NCBI GenBank assembly: GCA_030704615.1
Contig: CM060732.1
Span: 70,413,053-70,477,052, forward strand
Direction: 5' to 3'
Source of the DNA: Takakia lepidozioides
Taxonomy: Eukaryota > Streptophyta > Takakiopsida > Takakiales > Takakiaceae
Length of the DNA: 64,000 bases
The notes under the pieces were generated by a model. The model had not been told where the DNA came from, ran no database searches, and worked only from the letters and a program-made list of their open reading frames with translations. Shown here piece by piece: positions 1 through 10,530 of this stretch. Position 1 is the first letter of the stretch. Every line of letters starts with the position of its first letter. A program made the translations under genes and the position numbers.

Positions 1-145
1 AAACTAGCTGTTAACATAAGACAATACTTAGTTTAAAAATAGATTGTTTCCAGCTGGTTTCATCCAAGCCCTTTTTCAACGGTCATCATCCAACGTCTGT
101 TCATCCAAATGTCAAAAATGTAGGTAGAAAGAATCTGGCCATTAC
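1..145. repeat. Left copy of a ~145-bp direct repeat
   Basis: This stretch recurs almost unchanged at 10019-10160, including the TTCATCCA-containing part and the closing 'tagaaggaatctggccat' type sequence. The two copies differ by a few substitutions and small indels. The left copy is cut by the window edge. At the right copy the repeat runs straight into an open RING-finger exon, while here it runs into unrelated sequence, so the similarity stops just where that exon starts. It may be intron or mobile-element sequence. Confidence 0.85.
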
Positions 146-601
146 ATATGTAAAGCCTCCTGGCACACAGAGAAGCGAGCTCCAGTGAGCTAGCTAAAAA
201 AACACTGCTCAAGACAGGGAGCAGTGTCACTCAAGGTCACACCAAGATAGGATGAAAAAACCGCAACAAGGAAAACCTTGCTCTGCAATTTGAGCGAAGG
301 ACAAAACCTTGTTGTGGAAAAACCCTATCTTGTGAGGGGTGCAACCTGGAGAACAACAAAGAAAACTGAGAGAGATCCTATGTAGGGAGCAGCTGAATAA
401 AAGACAATGTCATGAGGAAGTCTAGGTAGCAACTGAATCAGAATCAAGCCGAGCACGCTTCTTCGGAGTTAAAACCACATGTCGATTCTCCACGTTGAGG
501 CAGGTCAAATCAAACTGCAGCTTAGAAAGGACCAGTTGAGAAACATGAACTGTCCCTGCAATCTCCGCCGTAGAAGGATGCTGAGGAAGAAGACGGTACT
601 G
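146..601. other. No gene seen; sequence 3' of the minus-strand integrase relic
   Basis: There is no convincing coding sequence. On the minus strand this lies downstream of the integrase relic at 602-1774, so it may hold the pol tail and 3' non-coding part of that element, but no LTR boundary could be recognised. Confidence 0.4.
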
Positions 602-1774
602 TCAACCAGGCAGAATCGCATGAATCAGATAAGGCCCATCGATCCGCATCTTGGATTTGGTGACCTGCTTGCCAGGCTGCAATCGAACACAAACAGTCTG
701 GCCTAGAGAAAAAAATTCAGAGTAAACAACCCTACGGTTATAATTTCTAGCCTGAGCAACTTGAGAAACCTTAATGTTATGTTTAGCAGTCTCTAATAAA
801 CGTAAACGATGAGAAGTGAGGTGAGTAAGAAAGTCTTCCCATATGATGGGCTCCTCAACCTGAGTTTGAAGCACAGGGACATGAAGAGGGGTGCGGCCAT
901 ACAATAATTCAAAAGGGGAAAAGCGAGTGCTGGCATGTACCGAGGTCCTGTAGGCAAATATAAGAATGGGTAGAGTAACATCCCATTCTTCAGTGAGAGC
1001 CCCGTTCTTTTCTAACAACTGGCACATGGTTTTGTTGAACCTCTATGTAAGCCCGTTGCACTGGGGGTTGTAGGGAGCAGTCAAGCGATGTTTGACATCT
1101 AAATTAAAGCACACAACCTCCATTAGCTGATTACAAAACTCCATACCCTGATCAGTTAAAATTTCAAGGGGACAACCATGGCGTAGCAGGATTTCATCAA
1201 AGAAGAATTGAACCACCTCATCACTGTCCTTAGCAACCAACGGTCGGATCTCAACCCACTTAGACAGGTAATCAGTAGCCACACTAATGTAGCTATTGCC
1301 CTTAGTCGTAGTTCGGAGGGGTCCAATAAGATCAAGACCAACTCGGGCAAACATCTCAGTCACCGGAATTGGTTGTAATTTAAGAGGAGATATGGTCCTA
1401 GGCAGCAATGTTTTAGACTTATATGGAACACACTTAGAAATGAAATCTGCCACATCCTTAGTTAACCCCTTCCAATGGTACTTTTCCTGGAGTCGCTTGA
1501 CAGTTTTGTCAATGCCTAGATGACCAGCATATAGTGAGCAATGGTAAAGCTCAAGCAACGCAGGCATAGAGCTCCTAGTAGGGACCTCCACGGCAGTCTC
1601 TTGCCCATGAACATGAACTACCTTAAGCAACTTACCTTCATGCTCCCGATGAGAGGGGAGATGATAGTTGACTTGCCTGAGGAGACGGGAAGAGAGGCCC
1701 GACAGATGAGTGTTGGTCTTACACTTCTGGAGGAGGGCTTGGTAAAGTAGGTCCTCCATGGTTGCAGCTGCCAT
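602..1774 (-). pseudogene. Ty3/gypsy integrase relic with one nonsense codon
   Basis: Reading on the minus strand from 1774 down, the frame codes an H2C2-type zinc-binding region (AGHLGIDKTVKRLQEKYHW; the second Cys of the final CxxC pair is a Tyr), then an rve core with DLIGPL and TDQGMEF, then YNPQCNGLT. The next codon is TAG at 1043-1045, after which the same frame continues with RFNKTMCQLLEKN and the typical AYRTSVHASTRFSPFELLYGR region down to 602. In this family the interrupted codon is the position of the third catalytic acidic residue (NGxxER), so a single GAG-to-TAG change would both stop translation and remove the active-site Glu. No reverse transcriptase or LTR was recognised next to it. 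Confidence 0.88.
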
Positions 1775-2211
1775 AGCCAGCCCTTGGGTTAGTGTGAGCC
1801 TATCGGAGTATCCACCTCAGTGATCTCCGGGGAAGGCTTTCAGCTCAATTGAATGACAAGGGAGACTTCATGAAGATGCAACCAAGGACAATGAAGCACA
1901 GAAGCAGATTTCCCCATGGAGAGGATTCAGTGCCAAAACCAAAACTAGAAGGACAAATGGACAGGTCAATCAGAGAAGAGAGAGTGATATCATACCTAGA
2001 ATATGACCGCAGTGACAGTAGAACACTCTAAACCAACTTCAACCAGCAGAAAAGGAGAGCAAATCCTATTCAGACATGAGATCAGGTGGAAGAAAATGAA
2101 CAAGGGCAAACAAAGCAAGTAAATTGGACCCGTCAGGAGAGGAAGAAGGCAAGGGTGAAGCACCAGATGGTAAGCAGTGTGCAAGGTCATCTAAGATAAC
2201 ATAAGGGTCAG
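1775..2211. other. No gene seen between two retroelement relics
   Basis: This lies upstream (minus strand) of the integrase relic and directly before the LTR that starts at 2212. No RT or RNase H motif could be read on either strand. Confidence 0.35.
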
Positions 2212-2829
2212 TGTCACGGACATAGCCCATAAGAACTTACCAGGAGTATATACCAGAAGTTACCAAGTTACCATGTTACCGAAAGTTATCATGACTTACC
2301 GTGATTTACCATGATCTACCATGATTTACCATTACTTACCAAGTTACCGGGAGTTTACCAAATTACCACCAAGAGTAATTGGGAAACTACTCAAGAAGCT
2401 TCCTTTGGAGGAAACTTCTCCATCAAGATACCTCATTTGTTTAAGGAAGCTTCTCCATCAAGAAACCTCCATAAGGGAAGCTTCTTGGAGAAGCTTCTTA
2501 GTAGCCAGTATATATAAGAGGTGAGATTGGACACTCTTCAGTCTCGCCAACACCAGTTCAAGCTACTCTTGTTTCCAGTTCCCAGTACTCCAATCCAGTT
2601 CCCAGTACTCTAGTCCAGTTTCCAGTATCTGGTACTCCAGTCCAGTTTCCAACATTCCAGTATTCAAGTCGTGTTCCAATATCTTGTACTCTTATTCATT
2701 GTTATAAAGATCGTCTTGATTCCTATTTACTCATCGTGCATTCGGCCACGCCGACCTTGACTTCTTGTCTAACATTGTACCTCTAGTTTTATCTCTTGTT
2801 TGTGTTCAGTCATGTTCTCGTCCTTGACA
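2212..2829 (+). mobile_element. 5' LTR of a Ty3/gypsy element
   Basis: The segment starts TGTCACGG and ends CCTTGACA, giving an inverted TGTCA/TGACA terminus, and is followed within 40 bases by the start of a gag reading frame. It contains a degenerate tandem of about 10-bp 'acttaccatg' units (about 2235-2370), a TATA box near 2509 and a second degenerate tandem of 'ccagttcccagtact' units (about 2570-2660) downstream of the TATA box. No 3' LTR partner was found, so the boundaries rest on the terminal inverted bases and gene order. A stretch beginning TTTGGCGAGATTG directly after the LTR may be the primer-binding site. Confidence 0.65.
2509..2517 (+). promoter_or_regulatory. TATA box in the LTR
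   Basis: TATATATAA lies inside the LTR, about 320 bases before its end and about 360 bases before the gag start, as expected for an LTR RNA polymerase II promoter. Confidence 0.55.
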
Positions 2830-2867
2830 GTTTGGCGAGATTGAAGTTTGTTCTTTAGTTAGTTAAG

Positions 2868-5290
2868 ATGGAAGACACATTTGTGGAAATGGTCACCACA
2901 TTGCAGAGTCTTCAGCTCCAGATGCAAGAACTTCGTACATCTACCGCCCAATTGCAAGCTGATCAGTCTCAAGATCTTGGCAACGCTCTCCACAATTTGC
3001 AACAACAAATTTCAGAGTTAAAGGAGTCGAACAATGGATCTTCAACCATATGAGTCCCTACTGCAACAGCTCCTACTGCAACGGTTCATCTTCAACAGAT
3101 TACAATAGAACCAAATATCAGCATGCCCGAGAAATTTGATGGGACGAGATCAAGATTTCGCGGTTTTGTTCAACAAGTACGACTGTTCCTACGACTACAT
3201 CCACAACGCTTCCCCGATGAAGGTATTCAAGTGGGATTCGTGGGCACTCTTTTATCAGACACTGTCATATCTTGGTTTGCACCGCTATTAGAAAAAAATT
3301 CACATTTACTATATAATTTTGAAGCATTCATGTCCGAGTTCACTGTAACGTTTGGAGAGAATGATAGAGAGAGAGAGAGTTGTAGAAACAAAGATTCGAA
3401 ATCTTCGACAAGGAACACGTCCTGCTTCTGTTTATGCTGTCGAATTTCGACAACTTGCGTGCGACCTCGACTGGAATGAGAAGAGCCTCATTAGTCAGTT
3501 TCGATGTGGACTAAAAGATGATGTAAAAGATTTATTGCTGACAATGCCAAACGTGAGCACACTGAGTGAATTCATTACCCAAGTCATTGCATGCGATAAT
3601 CGTTTGTTCGAAAGACGTTAAGAGAAGCGATATGGATGGTCGATGACGCATCATGTCACTGCTACTACGACACCAAATACAACGATCCATCAGACATCCA
3701 GTAGTGATCCTATGCAGATTGATGCTGTCCGATTCAAACCATTGACGCCACAAGAAAAACAAAGACGGCGCTCGAATGGATTATGCCTCTATTGCAGATA
3801 AGAAGATCACATAACATTAAATTGCCCCAACAAGAGAAGATTCAAAGCTCGGGGCACAACTCAAGTGTTCGATACGAGGAAGTCGGAAAACGACGATGTC
3901 CAGTCACAGTAAGGACCATGCGGCTGGACACCACAAATTCCTTACCGAAAAAATGTCTTTTTCTACCTCCAGACCCTGCACCTTGCTTCACAGTTCCGGT
4001 AAAAATCAGAGTGCAAAATTGAGATATCGTTATAGAAGCACTTTTGGACTCAGGAGCTTCAGCTTGTTTTATGGACAAAAACTTTGCGAAGCAACAGAAT
4101 TTAACGCTCGTAAAGAAGAAACTTTCGGCCCCCGTTGAAGTCATCGATGGACGACCGTTAGCATCAAGAAATGTGGACCATGAAACTCGACCACTTGAAG
4201 TGAAGCTTAAAGATCAAGCATCACATATTGTTTTCAATGTCATCCAGTCTCCAACGAATCATGTGATCTTTGGACTTCCCTGGTTCGTACTTCACAATCC
4301 CGACATCGACTGGCGATCGCGAAAAATTTATGCAAGACAAAAATGTAAAAATATCAAAGGTATTCAACCCCTATTCTTTGGAGCTAGAGCTTTCATGAGA
4401 ACTACAAAAAATGAGGCGGCATTTGCACTTTATGCGACTCCGATGAAGACCACAACAGACAAAGGTACGTGAATACATTGATGAAAATTTGTCGAAGCAC
4501 TTCATCCGACATTCAAAATCACCCGCGGGGGCGCCTATTTTGTTTGTGAAAAAGAAGGACGGATCATTACGCATGTGTGTCGACTATCGCGGTCTCAACA
4601 AAGTCACAATCAATAATCGTTATCCGTTGCCGCTGATTTTTGGGCTTCTCGACCAGCTGGGACGAGCGAAGATTTTCACCAAAATCGACTTGAGAGGAGC
4701 CTATAACCTTGTACGGATAAAAGAAGGAGACGAATGGAAAACAACTTTTTGAACAAGGTATAAACATTTTGAATACAGTGTTATGCCTTTCAGTCTTACC
4801 AATGCTCCAGCAATTTTCCAACATATGATGAATGACATCTTTCAAGAATTTTTAGATGACTTTGTAGTCATCTATTTGGACGACATTTTGATATTTTCAC
4901 AGAATGAAGAAGAACATGGCCGCCATGTATGCCTTGTCCTTGATAAATTAAGAGAAAGAAGATTATATACCAAGTTGGAGAAATGTTTTTTCCATCAATC
5001 TGAGGTCGAATTTCTGGGCTACATTATTTCCGACAAAGGCGTCTTTATGGATCAGAAGAAAATACAAACCATCATCGAGTGGATTAAACCAACTTCGGTC
5101 CGAGATGTACAATGTTTTCTAGGCTTTGCAAATTTCTATAGAATCTTCATCAATGACTATTCCAAAATTGCTGCACCATTGATACGACTCACATGGAAGG
5201 ACAAATTTGTATGGGACGAGAAGGCTGACCAGGCATTTGAAAGGCTGAAGCAGACATTTACAACGGCTCCAATACTGATACATGCAGACA
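2868..5290 (+). pseudogene. Broken Ty3/gypsy gag-protease-RT, truncated in RNase H
   Basis: The gag start reads MEDTFVEMVTTLQSLQLQM (coiled-coil-like). It is followed by a Retrotrans_gag region (MPEKFDGTRSRF...WFAPLLEK) and a zinc-knuckle remnant (LCLYC, then a stop, then EDHITLNCP) near 3783-3820. A retropepsin follows (LLDSGASACFMD, near 4040), then RT with [42 protein letters not shown] and the catalytic VIYLDDILIF (about 4870-4900). The usual thumb sequence follows, and the RNase H start (APILIHADT) breaks off near 5290. Frameshifts (for example near 3355) and stops (for example 3051, 3619 and 4750) interrupt it. The gag wording resembles gypsy families common in fungi and some early land plants. 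Confidence 0.9.
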
Positions 5291-6125
5291 CTGTCCAATC
5301 TGCAAAATACATGTTGGAGATGATTGCGTCAATCCACCTATCAATGACAAGTACACAACCCTGTTATATATTGTGCACCCTCCTTTCTCTCTGAGCAGAT
5401 TAGAAACAGAACCAGTGAAGAAAGTGGCAACTGAAACTAGTACATCCAGGTCTCTGAAGTGTGTCTTCTTGATTGAACCAGCCTTAGGGTGCTTAAAAGT
5501 TAGGCATTGCTGCAGGCCAAGCATTCCTAGTAGCACCTCCGAGCCAATTGAAGGATTTGTGGGTGCTGAGATCCCCTACACAGTTGGTTGGCCAACCTTG
5601 GACAAAGACATAGAGACTCATTGTTTTATGTGGTCAGGCACATTCACTCCAAATGACTCTCCTGCAGCTCGTGGAGCTGGAAGAACCTCTTCTGCCACTG
5701 CTATTCGAGAGTGGTAGTCAAGCTGGAGAGGGTTCCTTCTACAATACGAAAGAGAAGAAAGTCTCTTTATTTTACTTCCCTTAGAGAGAGCCCCAAACTG
5801 CCCCTCTCTTCACCATAGTATGCCTGCACGTAAGGCTTTGCAAAGAGGTGGACCCTACACTGTGCTTGCAAAACCAATACCAGTCTGAATAACATGCTTA
5901 CAAATAAAAATTCCAACTTACTTTAGCTACAAAGGAGTGGCCATGCCAAACCGGTATGAGCGCATAGTAGCAGAACAATGAGCTTTCTGTTCCAGTCTCA
6001 ATGTTAAATGTTGATGTACAGAGAAGACCAGAATCCCAATTATGAAGATCTTGACAGAGGGCAACAAAGACTGCAACCAACAATTCAACAGAAGAATAAA
6101 TGAACATAATTTGTCTCAAAAGAAT
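5291..6125. other. Unassigned sequence after the truncated gypsy element
   Basis: Open stretches exist on both strands (plus 5373-5717, minus 5258-5536), but no family could be recognised and no splice pattern makes a larger protein. The abrupt end of RNase H near 5290 marks a deletion or insertion breakpoint. Confidence 0.4.
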
Positions 6126-7384
6126 TCAACATGCACCTCTTTGCCTATTTGCAGAATTCAACATGTCGCCATGCACCTCTTTGCCCTTTTCCAGGGCTGC
6201 CAGGCTTGCACACGCATTGTAAACGCACACAAATGTGATGTGGTCGGGCTTCACCCCTTCGCACATCATTTGCTCATACGTCTCCAAAGCCTCCATCCCG
6301 CGCCCCTGCTGTGCATACCGTGCAATCATCGCGTTCCACGACACCACATCTCGTTCAGCCATACTATCGAACACTCCCTTTGCATCCTCGATGCTCCCAC
6401 ATTTTGCATACATGTCCACCAGGGCAGTGTTCTCGCAGTGTTCAGGATCACATCTGGTACAATTCGAGCTTTGACAATGTCGCCATGCACCTCTTTGCCC
6501 TTTTCCAAGGCTGCAAGGCTTGCACACGCACTGCAAACGCATACAAATGTGATGTGGTCGGGCTTCACTCCTTCGCACATCATTTGCTCATATGTCTCCA
6601 AAGCCTCCATCCCGCGTCCTTGCTGTGCATACCCTGCAAGCATCGCACTCCACAAACACCACATTTCGTTCAGCCATGTTTTTGAACACTCCCTTTGCAC
6701 CCTCGATGCTCCCACATTTGGCATATATGTCCACCAGGGCAGTGTTCAAAATGACATCTGGTACAAATCCAGCTTAGACGATGTCACCATGGACTCTTTC
6801 ACCTTTTCCAGAGCTCCCAGCCTTGCACACGCATTGCAACACAAACAAACGTGATGTGGTTGGGCTTCACCCTTCGCACAACAGTTGCTCATAGGTCTCC
6901 AATGCATTCCTACCACACCCATCCTTGGTAATTCTGCCAATAATATATTCCACGTGATCAAAGATCGTTGAGGCATTCTGTTGAACACTTGGTGAACATC
7001 CATGATGCTTTTGCACTTAACATACATGTTGACAAGGGTGTTGAGAAGAAAAACATTTGGTGTGAATCCACTTTGGATAATGTGAGTGTGCACCTGCTTT
7101 CCAGCTTCCAGGCCTAGAGCCTCTTTCAGTCTGCCTGCCTCACAAAGCATCTTCACAGGCCCAGAAGTGCCAGAAGACACATTGTGGACTCCCTCTCTTG
7201 ATCCTGTAGTCCCAGAAGTTGTGGTCATGGTTGAGGTGTCTGATTTTATCAACTGTGCTGCTGCAGCTGCTGCCTTTAGTTGACCATATACCCATGCAGG
7301 TTTCTTGTAGCTATTGATCCACAGGGAATCATAGGTAATCTTGTGCTTGAAATCTGGCCCTCTTGGATGCATCTGTACCCACAC
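6126..7384 (-). pseudogene. PLS-class PPR pseudogene
   Basis: Read on the minus strand, it contains PPR units such as GKQVHTHIIQSGFTPNVFL, NTLVNMYVKCKSIMDVHQVF and MPQRSLITWNILL. Two near-identical blocks then carry ALVDMYAKCGSIEDAKGVF, ERDVVSWNAMIARYAQQG, EALETYEQMMCEGVKPDHIT and ACASLAALEKGKEVHGD. Plant PLS-class PPR proteins bind organelle RNA for editing or processing, but this copy is split over three frames by frameshifts and no E or DYW domain was seen. The strict unit order and tandem unit duplication are typical of this family. Confidence 0.88.
6164..6790 (-). repeat. Tandem duplication of a ~310-bp PPR block
   Basis: The block from about 6164 to 6477 recurs at about 6478-6790 with high identity, beginning each time at 'gtcgccatgcacctctttgc'. 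Each block encodes about three PPR motifs. A third, more diverged copy starts near 6781. Duplication of whole PPR blocks is a normal growth mode for this family; here it occurs in a frame-broken gene. Confidence 0.85.
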
Positions 7385-7390
7385 TCTACC
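7262..7390 (-). repeat. Copy 1 of a dispersed ~120-bp coding-like fragment
   Basis: On the minus strand this codes PRGPDFKHKITYDSLWINS followed by YKKPAWVYGQLKAAAAA, at the N-terminal side of the PPR frame. The same sequence recurs near 7815-7940 and in part at 20668-20745. It may be a shared N-terminal exon of this PPR family or a mobile fragment. Confidence 0.7.
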
Positions 7391-7814
7391 CCTGCTCCTT
7401 CAGCTATCCATGCCTCTGCACAAATCATGCATTCATCATTGCCTTGCTGCTAGCAGCTGACAATGACAGCCTAGATTGTTCTAGGAAAAACACAACTCAG
7501 CTTATCACACTAGTTCCTATGCTGACTTGTGTCTGCTACTCTCTTTAATCTAACAGGCATTCACCTTTTAGCCTCAGTTATACCATCATTGACTGGTGTT
7601 CGAAAAGTATTCATTCCACAGCTTCTCCTCATCTCTGTTACCTGTTTTTTGATACTTTCCTATTCTGAAATTGGCAGTATCATGTCAAAGTCACTCCAAA
7701 CTAGATTCACTCAACCAGCTAACTTGCAGAATTCAACATGGAGATTTAGGGCGGATTCTGATAAGAAGGAAAAACAAGGTGAAATGTGTTGAAGAAGGTG
7801 CCTTGATTAGCAGT
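7391..7814. other. No gene seen
   Basis: This is spacer between two copies of the fragment at 7262-7390 and 7815-7940. No domain could be recognised on either strand. Confidence 0.35.
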
Positions 7815-7940
7815 GCCTGATTTTATCCATTGTGTCGCCGTTGCTGCGGCTTCCAGTTGACCATCTGTTTCTTGTAGCTATACTCCACAGGGAATCATCG
7901 GTAATCTGGAGCTTGAAATCCGGGCCTCTTGGATGAATCT
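7815..7940 (-). repeat. Copy 2 of the dispersed coding-like fragment
   Basis: This matches 7262-7390 base for base over most of its length (the 'tccacagggaatcat.ggtaatct' core is shared) but carries small deletions. The following 7941-8255 shows further 'aaccaccacagatccacc' repeats but no gene. Confidence 0.65.
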
Positions 7941-8255
7941 GGACCCACAATCTATCCTTGCACTCCTTCAGCTATCCATGGCTGTATACCAATCGTGAAT
8001 ACATCCTCAGCCTTGCTGCAGCTAGCAGCTGAAGCAGCTGACACTGAAGCTCTAACCCTAACTACAGTAACATGTCAAAATCACTCCAAAAACCACCATA
8101 GATCCACCAACGAGCTTTTCCTCATCTATGTTTATTGTTTTTGGATACTTTCCTGCCGCCACATCGGTAATAACTTGTCAAAGTCACTCCTAACCACCAC
8201 AGATCCACCCAACGAGCTAACTTACAGAATTCAATATGCATCTCAGGGCCGAGTC

Positions 8256-9018
8256 TGATGAGGGCGTAAAACAGGCAGAAATAGGCTCAAGAAGAAGGTG
8301 CCCTCACCACATTGTCCACCTTGACCTTGTGTCATGACCCATGGAGGATTTGACCAACCATCAACCCAAAGAACCTCTTGTGTGTGCTGCTTGTGTCTGT
8401 AGTCAGGTACTGTCGGATTGGTCTGTGAGAACCACCACGGTGCAGTTGAGCAGGCAGAGATTGAAAGACGACATGCTAAGACCAAGCTGACTTTCCCAAG
8501 AACCTTGTAAACATCAGGAAGAATACCAAATCGTGGTACTAACAGGAGCCAAGAGCCCACATTTGCAGGATGGAGAAACTCCTTCACATCGTACATTAAG
8601 AAAAAGCCACACCTTGCTATTGCGGTTGTCGCACCATCATGAAGGATCTTAAAAAAAACTCATGCCAGCTCTGCTCCGTGCTGCAAATTCAAGGCCGAGT
8701 CTGAGGAGAGGGCAAAACAGGTCTGACCATGAACCCAAGAGGACCTCTTGTGTGTGCTGCTTGTGTCTGTAGTCAGGGGTGTCGGATTGGTCCATGAGAA
8801 CCACCACGGTGCAGCTGAGCGGGCAGAGATTGAAACATGGCCTGCTAAGACCAAGCTGACTCTCCCAAGAACCATGTAAACATGAGGAAGAATACCAAAT
8901 CGTGGTACTAACAGGAGCCAAGAGCCCACATTTGCAGGATTGACAAACTTCTTCACATCATACATTAAGAAAAAGCCACACCTTGCGATTGCGGTTGTCC
9001 CACTATCTGGAAGGATCT
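8256..9018 (-). repeat. Tandem duplication, two ~330-400-bp copies
   Basis: About 8256-8648 and 8690-9018 are clearly the same sequence (for example 'ggtactaacaggagcc' and 'cacattaagaaaaagcc'-like stretches in both), with the second copy lacking about 60 bases. On the minus strand both encode VGSWLLLVPRFGILP followed by VLGKVSLVLA or VLGRVSLVLA. The part reading DYRHKQHTQEVLWVDGW looks like a distant version of the PDFKHKITYDSLW fragment at 7262-7390. Frames are broken in both copies and the function is unknown. Confidence 0.75.
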
Positions 9019-9039
9019 GTAAACAACTCATGCCAGCTC

Positions 9040-9190
9040 TGCTCCGTGCTCCAAGGCAACGGTTTGTGCTCCGACACACAGAGCAATCAGCACCTGCCGG
9101 CCCATGCCCTTGCTAAGAAAATCCTGCCATCATTGCAATCCACGAGACTACATTGCGTTCAGGCATTTCGAAAAACACTCGTCGTGCATC
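9040..9190 (-). pseudogene. PPR relic
   Basis: The minus strand reads [20 protein letters not shown], a standard PLS-type PPR signature, then a stop and KGMGRQVLIA. With 6126-7384 and the duplicated block between, it suggests that 6.1-9.2 kb is one or more decayed PPR loci. Confidence 0.7.
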
Positions 9191-9413
9191 CACTATACTT
9201 CCGCTCATGCCAGCTCTAAACCCTAAACACAAAGCCCGCCTTGCGATTGTACTCAATCCTCGCTCCTCTCCAGAAGCCCCGCAACTTCCAAACTACAGCT
9301 CACTAGCTTTCACGATGCTATCACGATGCTTTGGATGCAGACCCCAAAAACACTAAGTCCCAGCCTGCACATTGCGACTTAGCAACCCTAAATTCGAGCC
9401 AAGTGCATTATCA

Positions 9414-9610
9414 TTCGTTCATACGTTCATCCAGTGCACAAAAATTATGTTTGATACGTTCATCCAATAGTTGCCAGCAAGGTGTTTGTTTATCATTCCT
9501 TCAGATAAACATTTGTTTTGTTTCACTAACCTTTCATACGTTCATCCAATAGCTGCCAGCAAGGCATTTGTTTATCATTCGTTCAGATATTTCAGTTGTT
9601 ATGTTTCACT
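9414..9610. repeat. ~85-bp direct repeat rich in TTCATCCA
   Basis: The unit 'catacgttcatccaatag.tgccagcaagg' followed by 'gtttatcattc.ttcagata' occurs at about 9448-9530 and again at 9534-9612, with a partial unit before it. The string 'catacgttcatcc' also appears near 38170. Confidence 0.75.
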
Positions 9611-9792
9611 ACCCTCAACCAGCACACGAGTAGTTTATTATTAATGTGTTGGGTCAGTGAAAAAATAGTTAAATATTTTTACTTCTTATTATCTACATAT
9701 ATATTGCTATATAATTTATATATTGTTATTACACGTGCCATTGCTTAACTGGTTGTCTCAGTCAGTTCATTTTAGGTAGTCAAAGTCTCTCA

Positions 9793-9940
9793 CTACAGTC
9801 AAAATTTTCGCGGTTGTCTAGCACCTCGAATATCTTAATATAAATTTTGACTGCAAAATGGTTGGAACAGTCGAAAGTGACAACAGTCAACGCCAGCATC
9901 AAGCTAAATCGTCGAAATTACAAAGGGTGTGTTGTAGTGT
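9793..9940. mobile_element. Possible small CACTA-type terminal-repeat element
   Basis: The segment begins CACTACAG and ends TGTTGTAGTG, i.e. CACTACA/TGTAGTG ends as in CACTA (CMC) transposons, and holds an internal inverted pair (gtcaaaatttt / aaattttgac). No 3-base target duplication could be confirmed, so this stays tentative. Confidence 0.3.
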
Positions 9941-10018
9941 GGCAAGCCCTGATTGAGTACTTGGATGCCATCCGGGTGTCTGTCCAGATAGGATGCCACC
10001 TCATTCTATTTTAGAGAT

Positions 10019-10160
10019 AAACTAGCTGTTAACATAAGACAATACTTAGTTTAAAAATAGATTGTTTCCAGATGGTTTCATCCAAGCCATTTCAACGGTC
10101 ATCATCCAACGTCTGTTCATCCAAATGTCGAAAAGGTAGGTAGAAGGAATCTGGCCATCA
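10019..10160. repeat. Right copy of the ~145-bp direct repeat
   Basis: Nearly identical to positions 1-145. Its right edge meets the start of the RING-finger exon at about 10162. The copies are about 10 kb apart in direct orientation, framing the retroelement and PPR relics between them. Confidence 0.85.
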
Positions 10161-10161
10161 C

Positions 10162-10530
10162 AACCTGAAGAGCCAATATGACGCAGCTCAGGCTATCTCG
10201 TGGAGAAATCTTGAAGAGGCGAACAACAATCTCAAAAAGAGAGAGGACGCCGAACATGTGCAGAAACATGAATGCAGCATCTGTTACAATGAGTTGGATC
10301 CACCTTGCAGCACGCAACCCAACTTGGATGGCAGTGGCACTAATCTGAAACGATTGTTGCCGAGCTGCTCCACAAGCGATCTGGAGAAGCCAAGAAAGAG
10401 GAGTTGTTTATATCCGTGCGGCCGTACTTGCTTTTGTATGGAATGTTCGCTAAGAATCTGGAGTGGGGAAAAACGATGTCCTATGTGTAAGAGACGCGTG
10501 ACCCAGAAACCAATATACACATATTCCTGA
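10162..10530 (+). pseudogene. Terminal exon or fragment of a RING-finger protein
   Basis: An open frame runs from about 10162 to the TGA at 10528-10530. It codes a short charged helix (SQYDAAQAISWRNLEEANNN, then KKREDAEHVQ) and a RING-HC-like domain: CSIC, a 39-residue loop, then PCGRTCFCMEC and CPMC. The position normally occupied by His in PCGH is Arg, so zinc binding may be altered. Such coiled-coil-RING proteins are usually E3 ubiquitin ligases. No upstream exons could be identified, so it may be the last exon of a gene whose remainder lies outside, or a fragment captured by a transposon. The frame itself is undamaged. Confidence 0.6.

Noticed and set aside
5258-5717. Gene or copia fragment after the truncated gypsy RNase H
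   Set aside because: Open frames on both strands, but no motif of protease, integrase or RT could be recognised.
9793-9940. Confident CACTA MITE
   Set aside because: Ends match for only seven bases and no 3-bp target duplication was seen; kept as low-confidence.
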